This document shows positions 27,835-36,736 of a stretch of 64,000 nt of DNA, in pieces. The stretch comes from Streptomyces sp. NBC_01264 (GTDB taxonomy: Bacteria > Actinomycetota > Actinomycetes > Streptomycetales > Streptomycetaceae). The notes under the pieces are model-generated. The model saw nothing but the letters and a program-made list of their open reading frames with translations, was not told the origin of the DNA and did no database searches. Numbering within the stretch: the stretch's first letter is position 1; every line of letters starts with the position of its first letter. Position numbers and translations under genes: made by a program. The stretch lies in assembly GCF_026340675.1 (NCBI RefSeq), contig NZ_JAPEOX010000002.1, positions 2,379,747 to 2,443,746 on the forward strand. The letters are read 5' to 3'.

Positions 27835-29631
27835 TCACAAACGGACGCGGCCGCGCAGTCCTGTGAACCCATAGGCGCACAACAGGACCATCAGCGACAA
27901 CACCAGTGCCGTTCCCACCGGTTGGGCCATCACCCGGATCGCCCCGAGGACCACGCGGTCCGCCTCCGGCGGCCACTGCGCCCAGGCCAGACCGCGCAGC
28001 CGCTCCACGAGTCCGGTGACCGGGTACGCGGACGGACCGTCCAGGGCCTTGCGCACCAGCGGTACGACCATCACCGGTACGGCGAGCACCGCGGCCAGGC
28101 CGGCGGGGGCGGACCGGAAGACGCCGGAGGCCAGGACGCCGGACCAGGCGCAGCCGATGAGCAGCCCGGCCCAACTCGCGGCCGGGGAGACCCACTCCGC
28201 GGGTGTACGGAGCGGCGCGCTGCCGAACACCAGCGTCAGGGCGGCGGCGTCGGCGGTCACGGCGAGGGCGCCGAGCAGCAGCGCGAGGGCGGCGCTGACA
28301 CCGAGTTTGGCCGTGAGCAGCCCGAGTCGGCGCGGGACGGTGCCGCGGTCGGCGGCGAGCGCGGGGTAGCGGTACTCCTCGCCGAAGGCCAGGGCACCGA
28401 GGAGTCCGGCGCCCAGCGCCGCGGGGGGCAGCGGGAGCAACTCGGGCCAGGCGGCGAGCAGCCGGTTCTGCGGAGTGTGGCCGAAGCGTGCCAGCACCAG
28501 CGTCGTGACGACGGAGACGGCCACGACGAAGGCGGCGGTGAGCGCGGGGGTGGCGGTCCCGAAGATCCGGTGCAGCTCGTAGCGCAGCGGCCGCAGCGGG
28601 CCGCCGAGCCGGCGCACGGGCGAGGCGGGCCACCCCGGCCGGGCGCGGCGGGGCCGGCCGCCGGCGCCGGGTCCCTCTCCGGCTGCTGCTCCCGCTCCTG
28701 CCGCGGCCGGCGTTCCGTCGGCGGCCGCGGCCCGGGCGCGCGGCAGCGACGGCTGCGCTCCCGCGTCGCCGGTCTCGTCGGCGAGTTGGTGGACCAGCAC
28801 GCCGTGCCGGAAGGCGGCCTCGCCGATCTCGGCGCAGTTGCTGCCGTAGACGGACAGCCGGCTGCCGCTCTCCTCCACGATCTCCACCGTGCGCCGGTCC
28901 GCCCGCGCCTCCCGGCCCAGTACGTCGGCCAGCCGGGCGGCGTGCGGGGTGCGCACGGCGACCCGCGGCCGGAGCCGGGTCCGGGCGAACTCGGCGGCGT
29001 CCTGGTCGGCGACGAGCCGGCCCGCCTCGATGCTCACGACCCGGTCCGCGCTACGGGCGGCCTCCTTGGCGTCGTCGGTCGTGAAGAGCACCGCGCCGCC
29101 GAGCGAGGCGTGGCCGCGCAGCAGCCCGTGCAGCCAGCTCCGCTCCCGGGGCGAGAGCCCGGCGGCGGGCTCGTCGAGGAGGAGCGTGCAGGGGTCGGCG
29201 AGCAGTGCGGCGGCCAGTGCGACCCTGCGCTCCATGCCGAGCGAGAGCGAGCCGAGTCGCTGGTCGCGCAGTCCGGCGACGCCGACGACCTCCAGCATGG
29301 CGTCGGCCCGTGCGGCCGGCACGCCGGCGGCGGCGCAGAGCATCCGCAGCTGACCGCGCACGGTCCGCGAGGGGTTGCCGGGGAGATCGCCGAGGAGCAC
29401 GCCGACCTCGCGGCCCGGATGCGGGATCCGGTGCAGGGGGCGCCCGCGGAAGTAGGTGACCCCGCGGCCCGGTTCGAGTTCGAGCATGAGCCGCAGCGCG
29501 GTGGTCTTGCCCGAGCCGGGCTCGCCGAGCAGTGCGGTCACGCTCCCGGGGCGGGCCTCGAAGGTGAGGTCGTCCACGAGGGGCGGAAGGTTGCGGCGGG
29601 GGGTGCTGGTGAGTCCGATGGCCTGGAGCAT
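27835..29631 (-). CDS. ABC transporter, ATPase fused to membrane domain
   Basis: 598 residues. The ATPase is N-terminal: Walker A GEPGSGKTT (36-44), a degenerate signature SLSLGMERR and Walker B CTLLLDEPAAGLSP. A regulatory stretch (about 210-290) and a Pro/Ala/Gly-rich linker follow, then an ABC-2-like membrane domain with about six helices (from about residue 345). A single polypeptide combining both halves would work as a homodimeric exporter. The start ATG at 29631 is conventional. It lies downstream of whiH's promoter region and of the NUDIX gene, and the position next to whiH appears conserved in Streptomyces. Substrate unknown. Confidence 0.88.
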   Translation of the reverse strand: MLQAIGLTSTPRRNLPPLVDDLTFEARPGSVTALLGEPGSGKTTALRLMLELEPGRGVTYFRGRPLHRIPHPGREVGVLLGDLPGNPSRTVRGQLRMLCAAAGVPAARADAMLEVVGVAGLRDQRLGSLSLGMERRVALAAALLADPCTLLLDEPAAGLSPRERSWLHGLLRGHASLGGAVLFTTDDAKEAARSADRVVSIEAGRLVADQDAAEFARTRLRPRVAVRTPHAARLADVLGREARADRRTVEIVEESGSRLSVYGSNCAEIGEAAFRHGVLVHQLADETGDAGAQPSLPRARAAAADGTPAAAGAGAAAGEGPGAGGRPRRARPGWPASPVRRLGGPLRPLRYELHRIFGTATPALTAAFVVAVSVVTTLVLARFGHTPQNRLLAAWPELLPLPPAALGAGLLGALAFGEEYRYPALAADRGTVPRRLGLLTAKLGVSAALALLLGALAVTADAAALTLVFGSAPLRTPAEWVSPAASWAGLLIGCAWSGVLASGVFRSAPAGLAAVLAVPVMVVPLVRKALDGPSAYPVTGLVERLRGLAWAQWPPEADRVVLGAIRVMAQPVGTALVLSLMVLLCAYGFTGLRGRVRL

Positions 29632-29702
29632 CGCTTCTCTCGCGGGGGGTGAGACCGCTCTGCGGCAGGGTGAATACCGCTAACAAGATAACGCGATATG
29701 TC

Positions 29703-29731
29703 CGATTTGCGGCGTAGGTCGCCGCAAATCG
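29703..29731 (-). terminator. Hairpin after the NUDIX-family gene
   Basis: Perfect 12-bp arms CGATTTGCGGCG (29703-29714) and CGCCGCAAATCG (29720-29731) with loop TAGGT. It is placed between the NUDIX gene stop and the ABC transporter start on the minus strand. There is no clear T run, so an operator role for the ABC gene remains possible. Confidence 0.6.
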
Positions 29732-29789
29732 TGTCCGTGTCGGCGCCCCGGCGTGGGTGCGGGGCGCCGAGGCCTCGGACTTGCGGGCC

Positions 29790-30536
29790 TCAGACTTCCG
29801 GGCGCAGCATCGGCGGGTTGAGCAGGGTGGCCCCGCCGGCCCGGAACAGCTGGGCGGGACGGCCGCCCTGACGTGTCGTCGTGCCCCCGGCCGGTACCAG
29901 GAACCCGGGGGTGCCGGTGACCTTGCGGTGGAAGTTGCGGGGGTCGAGGGCGACTCCCCAGACCGCCTCGTAGACGCGGCGCAGCTCTCCGACGGTGAAC
30001 TCGGGCGGGCAGAAGGCGGTGGCCAGCGAGGAGTACTCGATCTTCGAGCGGGCTCGCTCGACGCCGTCGGCGAGGATCTGCTCGTGGTCGAAGGCGAGTC
30101 CGGCGCCGGTCCGGCCCTCCGTGGACAGGAGCTCGTCGACGGGCGCCCAGCGCGCGCTGTTGGCATCGCCGCCGGCCCGGGGGGCGGGCAGGTCCGGAGC
30201 CAGCACCAGATGCGCGACGCTGACCACGCGCATGCGCGGATCCCGCTTCGGATCGCCGTAGGTCGCCAGCTGTTCGAGATGCGCCCCGTTGCCCACCTCC
30301 GGAGCGGCCGGGTCGTGGGCGCAGAGGCCGGTCTCCTCGGACAGTTCGCGGGCGGCGGCCGCCGACAGGTCCTCGTCCCCGCGCACGAAGCCGCCGGGCA
30401 GCGCCCAGCGTCCCTGGAACGGCTGCTCACCCCGTCGGATGACCAGCGCGCAGAGCGCATGGCGCCGCACGGTGAGCACGACCAGGTCGACGGTGACGGC
30501 GAAGGGCGGAAAGGCCGACGGGTCGTAGGGCGACAT
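29790..30536 (-). CDS. NUDIX hydrolase-like regulator, NrtR type
   Basis: 248 residues. A NUDIX domain (about 10-150) carries a complete NUDIX box (GX5EX7REUXEEXGU as GGFVRGDEDLSAAAARELSEETGL). The C-terminal about 90 residues (FTVGELRRVYEAVWGVALDPRNFHRKVTG...) match the winged-helix domain of NrtR regulators. NrtR proteins use the NUDIX domain to bind ADP-ribose and repress NAD genes. Since the box is complete here, catalysis may be retained. A dyad 14 bp upstream of the start (30550-30564) is a candidate autoregulatory operator. No NAD biosynthesis gene is adjacent. Confidence 0.88.
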   Translation of the reverse strand: MSPYDPSAFPPFAVTVDLVVLTVRRHALCALVIRRGEQPFQGRWALPGGFVRGDEDLSAAAARELSEETGLCAHDPAAPEVGNGAHLEQLATYGDPKRDPRMRVVSVAHLVLAPDLPAPRAGGDANSARWAPVDELLSTEGRTGAGLAFDHEQILADGVERARSKIEYSSLATAFCPPEFTVGELRRVYEAVWGVALDPRNFHRKVTGTPGFLVPAGGTTTRQGGRPAQLFRAGGATLLNPPMLRPEV

Positions 30537-30549
30537 GCCGCGATCATAG

Positions 30550-30564
30550 TCGTCTGCCTGACGA
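30550..30564. promoter_or_regulatory. Candidate NrtR operator
   Basis: TCGTC (30550-30554) and GACGA (30560-30564) are perfect arms around TGCCT, inside the longer imperfect dyad TAGTCGTCT/TGACGATAA. It lies immediately upstream of the NUDIX-HTH start codon, consistent with autorepression. Confidence 0.4.
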
Positions 30565-30641
30565 TAAACAGAGCTTCGGGGATCTTCGGACCCGGAAACC
30601 GGAACCCCCGGCCCGATCCCGCCCGGTCGGCGGGGCGCCCC

Positions 30642-32627
30642 CTACCCGCCCAGTTGCAGCGCATCGGCGGCCTCCTCCACCATGCCCAGGCCCAGCCGGC
30701 TGATCCGGACGGCGAAGGGCTCCCCCGAAATCCGCAGCCCGGAGAGGCGGAGCCCGCCGAGCGGAGCGCCGGGGAGCGGTACCAGCGCGACCGTTCCGGC
30801 GGGGGCGTCCGGGCGGATCCCGGCCAGAGCGGTCAGTACGTGGATCCCCGCGGCCGCCGCCACCGCCGCCGGCCGGCAGGCCGCCGGGTGCGGAAACGGA
30901 GCGCTGCCCACCGTGCGCTGCTCGACGGCGTACATCTCCGGGAGGCGGAACCCGAAGGCCTCCGCCGCGTCCAGCAGGCCCCGCAGCAGCCCCGTGGCCT
31001 CCTTCTCGAAGCCCGCCTGGGCCAGGCCCGCCACGGCGACCGCGCTCTCGTACGGCCGTACCGCGCCCGAGCGGTACCCGAACGGGTTGTGCCCCGGCTC
31101 CCGCACCGCCATGCTGCGCAGCCCCCAGCCGGAGTCCATGGCGGGGGCTCCGAGCAGCCGGGCCAGCTGCTCGGTACGGACCCGGTCGAGCAGCCCGCGC
31201 GCGAGCCGGCCGCCCCCGAGCAGCCCGGTGTCCAGCAGGTGGGCGGCGGCCCCCGTCAGCCGGGGCAGGGGCCGCCCGTCGGGATGCAGGGCCGCCGCGG
31301 GCCGGCCGCCGTCGGGGCCGTCGACCCAGAAGCGGGCTGCGAACCGCTCCCGCAGCCCCGCCGCCCGGTCCCGCCACTCCTCGGCTCCGGGGCGCCCGCA
31401 CCCGGCGAGCAGGTCGGCCCCGAGCAGCGCGGCGCGATGGGCGTGGGCCTGGGTTTCACAGCGCCGGGGCCCCGGATCGGGATCGGCCAGGAAGCCGTCC
31501 TCCCCGAAGGCGCCCCGGATCCACTCCAGGCACCGCTCGGCGGCGGGGAGCAGCCGGTCCACCTCCGCCTCGGGCATCCCCCAGAGCCGGGCTTCGGCGA
31601 GCACCGCGGGGAAGGCGAGCGTGGCCTCGGTCCCGGTGCATCCCGGGGGCAGCTGCGGCCCCGCCCCCCGGAGCGGCCCCGGGATCCTCCCCGCGTCGGC
31701 GCCCCGCCCCCCGGTCTGGGTCCGGGCCAGGATGCGCAGGGTCGCGGCGGCCAGTCCGGTGCCGAGCGGGAGGGCCATGCGGGCGGCCCACAGGGACTCC
31801 GCCGGGGCCAGTCCGAGCCTCCACGGCACTCCGGCCGCCGCGTAGCTGTCGGCCGGCTCCTTCGGATCCCTGAGCAGCAGCGCGCCCAGGTCCTGCACGC
31901 TGGTGCGCAGCCATGCCTCGGCCCTCGGGTCGTCCCCCTCCGCGCGGGCGTCGCCGGACAGCGGATTGGCCACCTGTCCGGCCGGGGCCCGGGCGCCTCG
32001 GTCCCGGGTGGTCCGCAGCTCGATGGTGCGGGATCCTCCGGGGCCCAGTTCGAGCTGCCAGCGCAGCAGCCCGGCCGAGGCCAGCGCGTCGTCCGGGGGC
32101 GGATCGGCCGCGGTGACGGCCTGGGCCTCGCCGTTGGTCCAGCGCAGCCCGGCGGCGTGCACCCCGGCGGGCAGCTCCGGCCCGGCCCGGCCGGCGGCCA
32201 CCTCGGCCAGCTCCGCCAGGTCCGTGCCGAGCGAGACCTCCACCGGGATCCGCAGGGACCGCCCGGTGAAGCTGCGCAGGGTGATCCGCTCGGTGCCGTC
32301 GGCGTGCCGGACCCGCTCGACCCCGACGTCGGGATCGGGCCCGGGCTCCGCTCCGGTGCGGACGGTCGCGGTGAAGGAGGCCCGGTCGGCGCCGAGGCTG
32401 CGGCCCTGGACCGCGACCGGGTCCCGGCCGGCGACGCGCAGCACGCAGCGGGACAGCAGCCGGAGCCCGGCGCGGTAGATCCCGTCGGCCCCGCACCCGG
32501 TGAGCTGGCCGTGCTCGGGCGAGATGACCATGCACGGAGCGGAGACGCAGATGACGGCGCCGTGCACGGGCGGCAGGTCGGGCCTGCGGGAGGGGGCTGG
32601 GCGGGCGGGGGGTACGGGGTGCGGCAT
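30642..32627 (-). CDS. Glycogen-debranching N-terminal domain / amylo-alpha-1,6-glucosidase-like protein
   Basis: 661 residues from the ATG at 32627 (MPHPVPPARP), a start that follows open intergenic sequence better than the long upstream extension. Residues about 20-240 match the GDE N-terminal beta-sandwich (HGAVICVSAPCMVISPEHGQLTG, later RHADGTERITLRSFTGRSLRIPVEVSL). The C-terminal half is an (alpha/alpha)6 glycosidase-type toroid with the GWGLRSMAVREPGHNPFGYRSGAVRPYESA motif. The family debranches glycogen or related glucans in the cytosol. There is no signal peptide. Independent transcription from the NUDIX gene is likely, given the 105-bp gap. Confidence 0.88.
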   Translation of the reverse strand: MPHPVPPARPAPSRRPDLPPVHGAVICVSAPCMVISPEHGQLTGCGADGIYRAGLRLLSRCVLRVAGRDPVAVQGRSLGADRASFTATVRTGAEPGPDPDVGVERVRHADGTERITLRSFTGRSLRIPVEVSLGTDLAELAEVAAGRAGPELPAGVHAAGLRWTNGEAQAVTAADPPPDDALASAGLLRWQLELGPGGSRTIELRTTRDRGARAPAGQVANPLSGDARAEGDDPRAEAWLRTSVQDLGALLLRDPKEPADSYAAAGVPWRLGLAPAESLWAARMALPLGTGLAAATLRILARTQTGGRGADAGRIPGPLRGAGPQLPPGCTGTEATLAFPAVLAEARLWGMPEAEVDRLLPAAERCLEWIRGAFGEDGFLADPDPGPRRCETQAHAHRAALLGADLLAGCGRPGAEEWRDRAAGLRERFAARFWVDGPDGGRPAAALHPDGRPLPRLTGAAAHLLDTGLLGGGRLARGLLDRVRTEQLARLLGAPAMDSGWGLRSMAVREPGHNPFGYRSGAVRPYESAVAVAGLAQAGFEKEATGLLRGLLDAAEAFGFRLPEMYAVEQRTVGSAPFPHPAACRPAAVAAAAGIHVLTALAGIRPDAPAGTVALVPLPGAPLGGLRLSGLRISGEPFAVRISRLGLGMVEEAADALQLGG

Positions 32628-33010
32628 GGGTCGCCTTGTCTGCGCTCCGGGTGGGTCGGCTGGGCGGCGGCGCGGCCGGGTCCCCACCACCCCCCAGCGC
32701 AACGCCCCGGCCCCCGCCCGGGTCACGGGCCCCGGTGGTGGCTGCGCCCGGCGGAGCACCGGCCTTCGCGGGGGCCGGCGCCGCAGGACCGCTCGCGCCC
32801 CTTCCCGCAGCCACCCCCGCAGCAGGGAGCCGCAGGCCTCGCCCACACCGCGCCACCGTCCCGCGCGGCCGCCTCCACCCCGGCCTCCACCTCGGACTCC
32901 GCCGCCTCCACTCCGGCCCCGGCGGCCGACGCACCGGCCCGCGCGCCGACCGGCGCACCTGCCCGGGCCCGGGCCACGCCCGCTGTCCGTGTCCCCGCCC
33001 CGTCCGCGCA
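32628..33010. other. GC-rich low-complexity gap
   Basis: 383 bp between the DUF4192 stop and the debranching-like gene start, both on the minus strand. Frames on both strands stay open but translate to Arg/Gly/Pro/Ala-rich low-complexity sequence without recognisable motifs, so I call it non-coding. It probably holds the promoter of the debranching-like gene. Confidence 0.5.
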
Positions 33011-34330
33011 TCACTGCTCGCTCCCCGCGGTGCTGCCGGACTCACGGCGGCTGGTGCCCGTCCTGCCCGGGCGGCCCGGTGGCCGGGTGGCGGGGGCCGC
33101 CCGGCGGGTTCCCGCGGGGCGGCCCCGGCGCGGCTCCCGGCGCCGCCGCTCCTCGCGCAGGCACTCGCGCAGTCCCTCCGGGTCGATCCCCTCGTTGCAG
33201 GCGTGGTGGAGCAGCTGCGCGAAGCGGTACCCGTCGTCCGCCCGCAGGGCCAGCCCCAGGGCGATCCTGGCCGTCGGCTCGTCCCCGGTGGACCAGGAGA
33301 CCCAGCCCGCCAGGGTGAGGGGAGCCGCCGCGTGCTCCCCGTAGGCCCCGACGCAGCGCCGGGCCAGGGCCCGCCACAGCCGCAGGGCGGGAGCCGCCTC
33401 CTCGCCCTCCATCCACTCGGCGGCGATGTCGCGGATCTCGCGGTCCTGGAGCCCGAGGATCAACGAGGCGGCCTCGTCGTGGCCCAGCAGCCCGTCGTCC
33501 CGGGCATCGGCTCCGGGGCCGCCTTCGGCGGGCGGGGCCGAGGTCATGCGCTGGATCAGCGCGCGGGCGAGCAGGACCGTCTCGGCGCCCACCTCCTCCC
33601 GGGTGGCCCCGTCGAGGATCTTCGGCACCAACGCGACGGCCGCCCGGTCCAGGGCCGCCTCCATCTCGTCGGCCACCGCCCCGCCCAGCGGTGTCAGCCG
33701 GCGCTCGATCTCCCGGAGGGAGCCGCGCACCTGGAGGCCGGCGAAGGTGGCCGCGGCGGCCATCACCGAGGTGCCGGGCGCGGCCAGCGCGGTGCCCTCG
33801 GCGGGGCAGCACCGCTCGTCCGGGCAGCAGTAGGACCAGTACCGCCCGGAGGAGAGGCACAGGGCCTCCAGTACGGGCACGTCCAGTGCTCCGCTGGCCA
33901 GCCGGATCCGCTGCGCGAGCGGGCGCAGCCTGGTCATCACCCGCTGCGGGCTCTCGCCGCGGTGCGGGTCCTGGCAGAGGAAGACGATGATGCCGTCGGG
34001 CCTGGCGCCGCGCCGCACGCTGCCGCGGATCAGACAGTCGGCGACCTGACGGGCTGTGTCCTCCCATTCGTCGGGGGCGGCGGGGATGCCCACCCGGAGC
34101 CGGCCGCCGAAGCGCCCGGCCTCCCCGTGGACGGCGACCATGACGAGGGAGTCGCTCGGATGGAATCCGAGCATGTAGGGCAGCGCGTCGGCCAGTTCGG
34201 CCGGGCTGCGCAGGGTGATCCTCGACGCGTCGACGCCCCCGGGCGAACCGGAGGACGAGGAAGCCGAGGAGGCGGAGGAGGACGAGGGATCGGACGGGAC
34301 GTGTGCCGCTTCGTGGTTGTTGTTCGTCAT
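33011..34330 (-). CDS. DUF4192 domain-containing protein
   Basis: 439 residues from the ATG at 34330. A Ser-rich N-terminal stretch (about 12-30) precedes the DUF4192 core (ITLRSPAELADALPYMLGFHPSDSLVMVAVHGEAG...), which holds the conserved GFHPSDSLV signature. A Cys-rich patch CLSSGRYWSYCCPDERCCPAEG lies near residue 190. The C terminus ends in an Arg/Pro/Gly-rich tail of about 50 residues. Widely conserved in actinobacteria, with no experimentally defined function known to me. It marks the left flank of the mevalonate island. Confidence 0.9.
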   Translation of the reverse strand: MTNNNHEAAHVPSDPSSSSASSASSSSGSPGGVDASRITLRSPAELADALPYMLGFHPSDSLVMVAVHGEAGRFGGRLRVGIPAAPDEWEDTARQVADCLIRGSVRRGARPDGIIVFLCQDPHRGESPQRVMTRLRPLAQRIRLASGALDVPVLEALCLSSGRYWSYCCPDERCCPAEGTALAAPGTSVMAAAATFAGLQVRGSLREIERRLTPLGGAVADEMEAALDRAAVALVPKILDGATREEVGAETVLLARALIQRMTSAPPAEGGPGADARDDGLLGHDEAASLILGLQDREIRDIAAEWMEGEEAAPALRLWRALARRCVGAYGEHAAAPLTLAGWVSWSTGDEPTARIALGLALRADDGYRFAQLLHHACNEGIDPEGLRECLREERRRREPRRGRPAGTRRAAPATRPPGRPGRTGTSRRESGSTAGSEQ

Positions 34331-34401
34331 GTCCCGAAGGTCCCGTGTCCGGCCGGATCCGGAAACCCCTGTGGATAACCCACGAGAACGGCGGACAGCG
34401 G

Positions 34402-34430
34402 GCCGGCGGCGCCATGGTGGCGCCGCCGGC
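34402..34430 (-). terminator. Terminator of the mevalonate operon
   Basis: Perfect 13-bp arms GCCGGCGGCGCCA (34402-34414) and TGGCGCCGCCGGC (34418-34430) around the loop TGG. It begins 12 bp beyond the HMG-CoA synthase stop on the minus strand and separates the island from the DUF4192 gene. Confidence 0.75.
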
Positions 34431-34442
34431 AACCGGCGGCCG

Positions 34443-35663
34443 CTATCTCGGCTCGTACACCCGCTTGTGCCCGAACAGCCCGGCCAGCCGGTACGGCCCG
34501 GTGGTTTCCCCCGGAGCGGGATGGTCTCCGCCGTCGACCGGAAAGGCCTCCTCGTGGCGTTCGCGGTAGTCGGCGTAACCGATGTCCTGGCGCCGGGCGA
34601 TCGCCTCGCGGTGCTGCTCGGACCGCAGATGCGACCGGTAGCCCGGGACGGGGGTCGCGGCGAAGAACTCGGCGACGCTGCCGGACCCGTAGCTGAGCAT
34701 GCCGATGGCCCGGCCGGTCAGATCGTCGGCGTTGTCGAGCAGCGCGGCCAGACCGAGGTACACGGAGGCGGTGTAGCTGTTCCCGATCTCCTCGTTGTAG
34801 GTCGTCGTCCGCCCGACCGCACGGATGACCTCGGCCTCGTCGACTTCCCGCCCACAGCTCTCCAGCAGGGCCCGGTGGGCCTTGTAGGCCATCTTCGTGA
34901 ACGGCTGGTGGTAGCAGAACGCCTCGAACTCTTCGAAGGAACGGCCGCCTTGCTCGGTGTAGTCCTTCCACGCACCGTCCATCGCCTGCAGGTACGCGGA
35001 GACGGACTCCTTCCCGTCGACCAGGGCGGTGGTGAGGTAGTTCGGCCGCCAGAAGTCCATGATGTCTGCGGTGAACACCCCGGACGGTTCCTCGATGCGC
35101 ACCAGAGCGGGATCCGCGCTGATCAGCATGGCCACCGCCGCGGCCCCCTGGGTGGCCTCGCCCGGCTGGTCCAGCTCGTACTTCGAGACGTCGCTCGCGA
35201 TCACGAGGACCTGCTGCGAGGGGTCGCGGTGGACGAGGCCGATGGCGAACTGCAGGGCGGCGGTCCCGCCGTAGCAGGCCTGCTTGAGCTCGACGACGCG
35301 GGTGGCGGAGGGCATCGACAGCAGGGAGTGCACGTGGATGCCGGCCGCCTTCGCCTGGTCGACGGAGGACTCCGTGGCGAAGACGACCGTACGGATCCGG
35401 TCGGCGCCGTGCCGGGCGAGGATGGGGGCGGCGGCCGCGGCGCCCATCGTCACGATGTCCTCGTCGGCGGCGGGCACGCTCATCGAGCGCTGGCCGATGC
35501 CGACGTGGTACTTGCCCAGTTCGGTGCCGTTGTACGCGGCCAGCGTCTCGTGCGTCAGCACGAGCTGGCCCGTGGCGAAGGAGAGGTCGTGGATCCCGAC
35601 CGCCAGTCCCCTGGCGTCCGTACGGTCCCTGGCGTCCCTGGTGTCCCTGGCGTTCGTGGGCAT
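34443..35663 (-). CDS. mvaS: Hydroxymethylglutaryl-CoA synthase
   Basis: 406 residues from the ATG at 35663. It condenses acetyl-CoA with acetoacetyl-CoA to HMG-CoA, the first committed step of the mevalonate pathway. The acylated cysteine is Cys130 in VELKQACYGGTAAL. The conserved His lies in FCYHQPFTKMAYKAHRALLE, and GNSYTASVYLGLAALLD and SYGSGSVAEFF complete the family signature. An N-terminal Arg/Asp-rich leader (TNARDTRDARDRTDARG) of about 18 residues is unusual. It is the last gene of a seven-gene operon and starts 2 bp after the reductase stop. Confidence 0.95.
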   Translation of the reverse strand: MPTNARDTRDARDRTDARGLAVGIHDLSFATGQLVLTHETLAAYNGTELGKYHVGIGQRSMSVPAADEDIVTMGAAAAAPILARHGADRIRTVVFATESSVDQAKAAGIHVHSLLSMPSATRVVELKQACYGGTAALQFAIGLVHRDPSQQVLVIASDVSKYELDQPGEATQGAAAVAMLISADPALVRIEEPSGVFTADIMDFWRPNYLTTALVDGKESVSAYLQAMDGAWKDYTEQGGRSFEEFEAFCYHQPFTKMAYKAHRALLESCGREVDEAEVIRAVGRTTTYNEEIGNSYTASVYLGLAALLDNADDLTGRAIGMLSYGSGSVAEFFAATPVPGYRSHLRSEQHREAIARRQDIGYADYRERHEEAFPVDGGDHPAPGETTGPYRLAGLFGHKRVYEPR

Positions 35664-35665
35664 CT

Positions 35666-36736
35666 CTACCGTCCGATCGTCGTGGTCGATGTCGTCGAGG
35701 GCGTGCGCTCCAGTGCGACGTGAGCCCGCATGAGTTCGCCCGGATTGGTCTGCGCCGCCATGAGGGAGAGCTCCCCGCACAGCACCGTCGCGGCCACCAT
35801 GACCGCGAGCCGCCGTGCGTTCTCGCCGGGCTCGCGCTCCTCGCGGCAGCCCAGGCGCGCCAGGTTCTCCTCGACGAAGCCGAGTCCCTTTCCGTTGCCG
35901 ACCGTTCCGACGATCAGGTTCGGCAGGGTGCAGGAGAAGTACAGGTCGCCGTCCCGGTCCTCGGCCACGGTCACGCCCTGGGAGCCTTCGACGATGTTGG
36001 CCGCGTCCTGACCGGTCGCCAGGTAGAACCCGAGCAGCATGTTCGCGTAGTGGGCGTTGGCCGAGCGGATCCCGCCGGCGAGCAGGGTGCCGATCAGGTT
36101 CTTGCGCACGTTCAGCTCGGCTATCGCGGAGGCCGAGGTGTGCAGCACGTCGCGGACGATCTCGCGCGGTACGAGCAGCTCGGTGACCACGTTCTTGCCG
36201 CGGCCCAGGATGCCGTTGATGGCGGTGGCCTTCTTGTCGGTGCAGTAGTTCGCGGAGATCGAGCCGTACTCGATCCCCGGAATGGCACCGAGGACGTGCT
36301 TCAGGAGCGCGTCCGCGGCCAGCGTCGCCATGTTGTGCCCGGAGGCGTCGCCGGTGCTGAACTCGAACCGCAGGAAGAGCAGGTTGGCCACGATCTCGTG
36401 GCGGAAGCCGATCAGTTCCACGAAGCGGCCGCAGGTGCGGACGACGGCGCGCAGCTCGTCGAACCGGGCGTCGACCTCGAGCGCCGCCAGGTACGCGGTC
36501 TGCGCGTCCTTGGCCGTGACGAGCACCGAGCGCGTCATCCGCTCGTCGATGAGGGTGGCGACGATGCCCTGCTCGACCAGCCTGGAGACCTTCGCCCCGC
36601 GGTTGACGGAGGGCCACAGGGGCGACTCGTACGTGGCGAGCGGGACCTCCGTCTCGACGTTCGCCACGTTCCCCGAAATCCTCAGGGGGCCGACCCATTT
36701 CATGGGAACGCCTGCGACCTCGTTCGTGTCGTTCAT
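35666..36736 (-). CDS. mvaA: Hydroxymethylglutaryl-CoA reductase
   Basis: 356 residues, soluble, resembling Streptomyces CL190-type HMG-CoA reductase. It reduces HMG-CoA to mevalonate. Motifs: GDASGHNM (dinucleotide-binding DAMGMN counterpart), SANYCTDKKATAING (catalytic Lys), and VGTVGNGKGLGFVEENLARLGC near the C terminus. No membrane anchor is present, unlike eukaryotic enzymes. The start ATG overlaps the isomerase stop (ATGA). Confidence 0.95.
   Translation of the reverse strand: MNDTNEVAGVPMKWVGPLRISGNVANVETEVPLATYESPLWPSVNRGAKVSRLVEQGIVATLIDERMTRSVLVTAKDAQTAYLAALEVDARFDELRAVVRTCGRFVELIGFRHEIVANLLFLRFEFSTGDASGHNMATLAADALLKHVLGAIPGIEYGSISANYCTDKKATAINGILGRGKNVVTELLVPREIVRDVLHTSASAIAELNVRKNLIGTLLAGGIRSANAHYANMLLGFYLATGQDAANIVEGSQGVTVAEDRDGDLYFSCTLPNLIVGTVGNGKGLGFVEENLARLGCREEREPGENARRLAVMVAATVLCGELSLMAAQTNPGELMRAHVALERTPSTTSTTTIGR

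Noticed and set aside
32628..33014. N-terminal extension of the debranching-like gene
   Set aside because: Gly/Arg low-complexity translation; the GDE domain and a good ATG begin at 32627.
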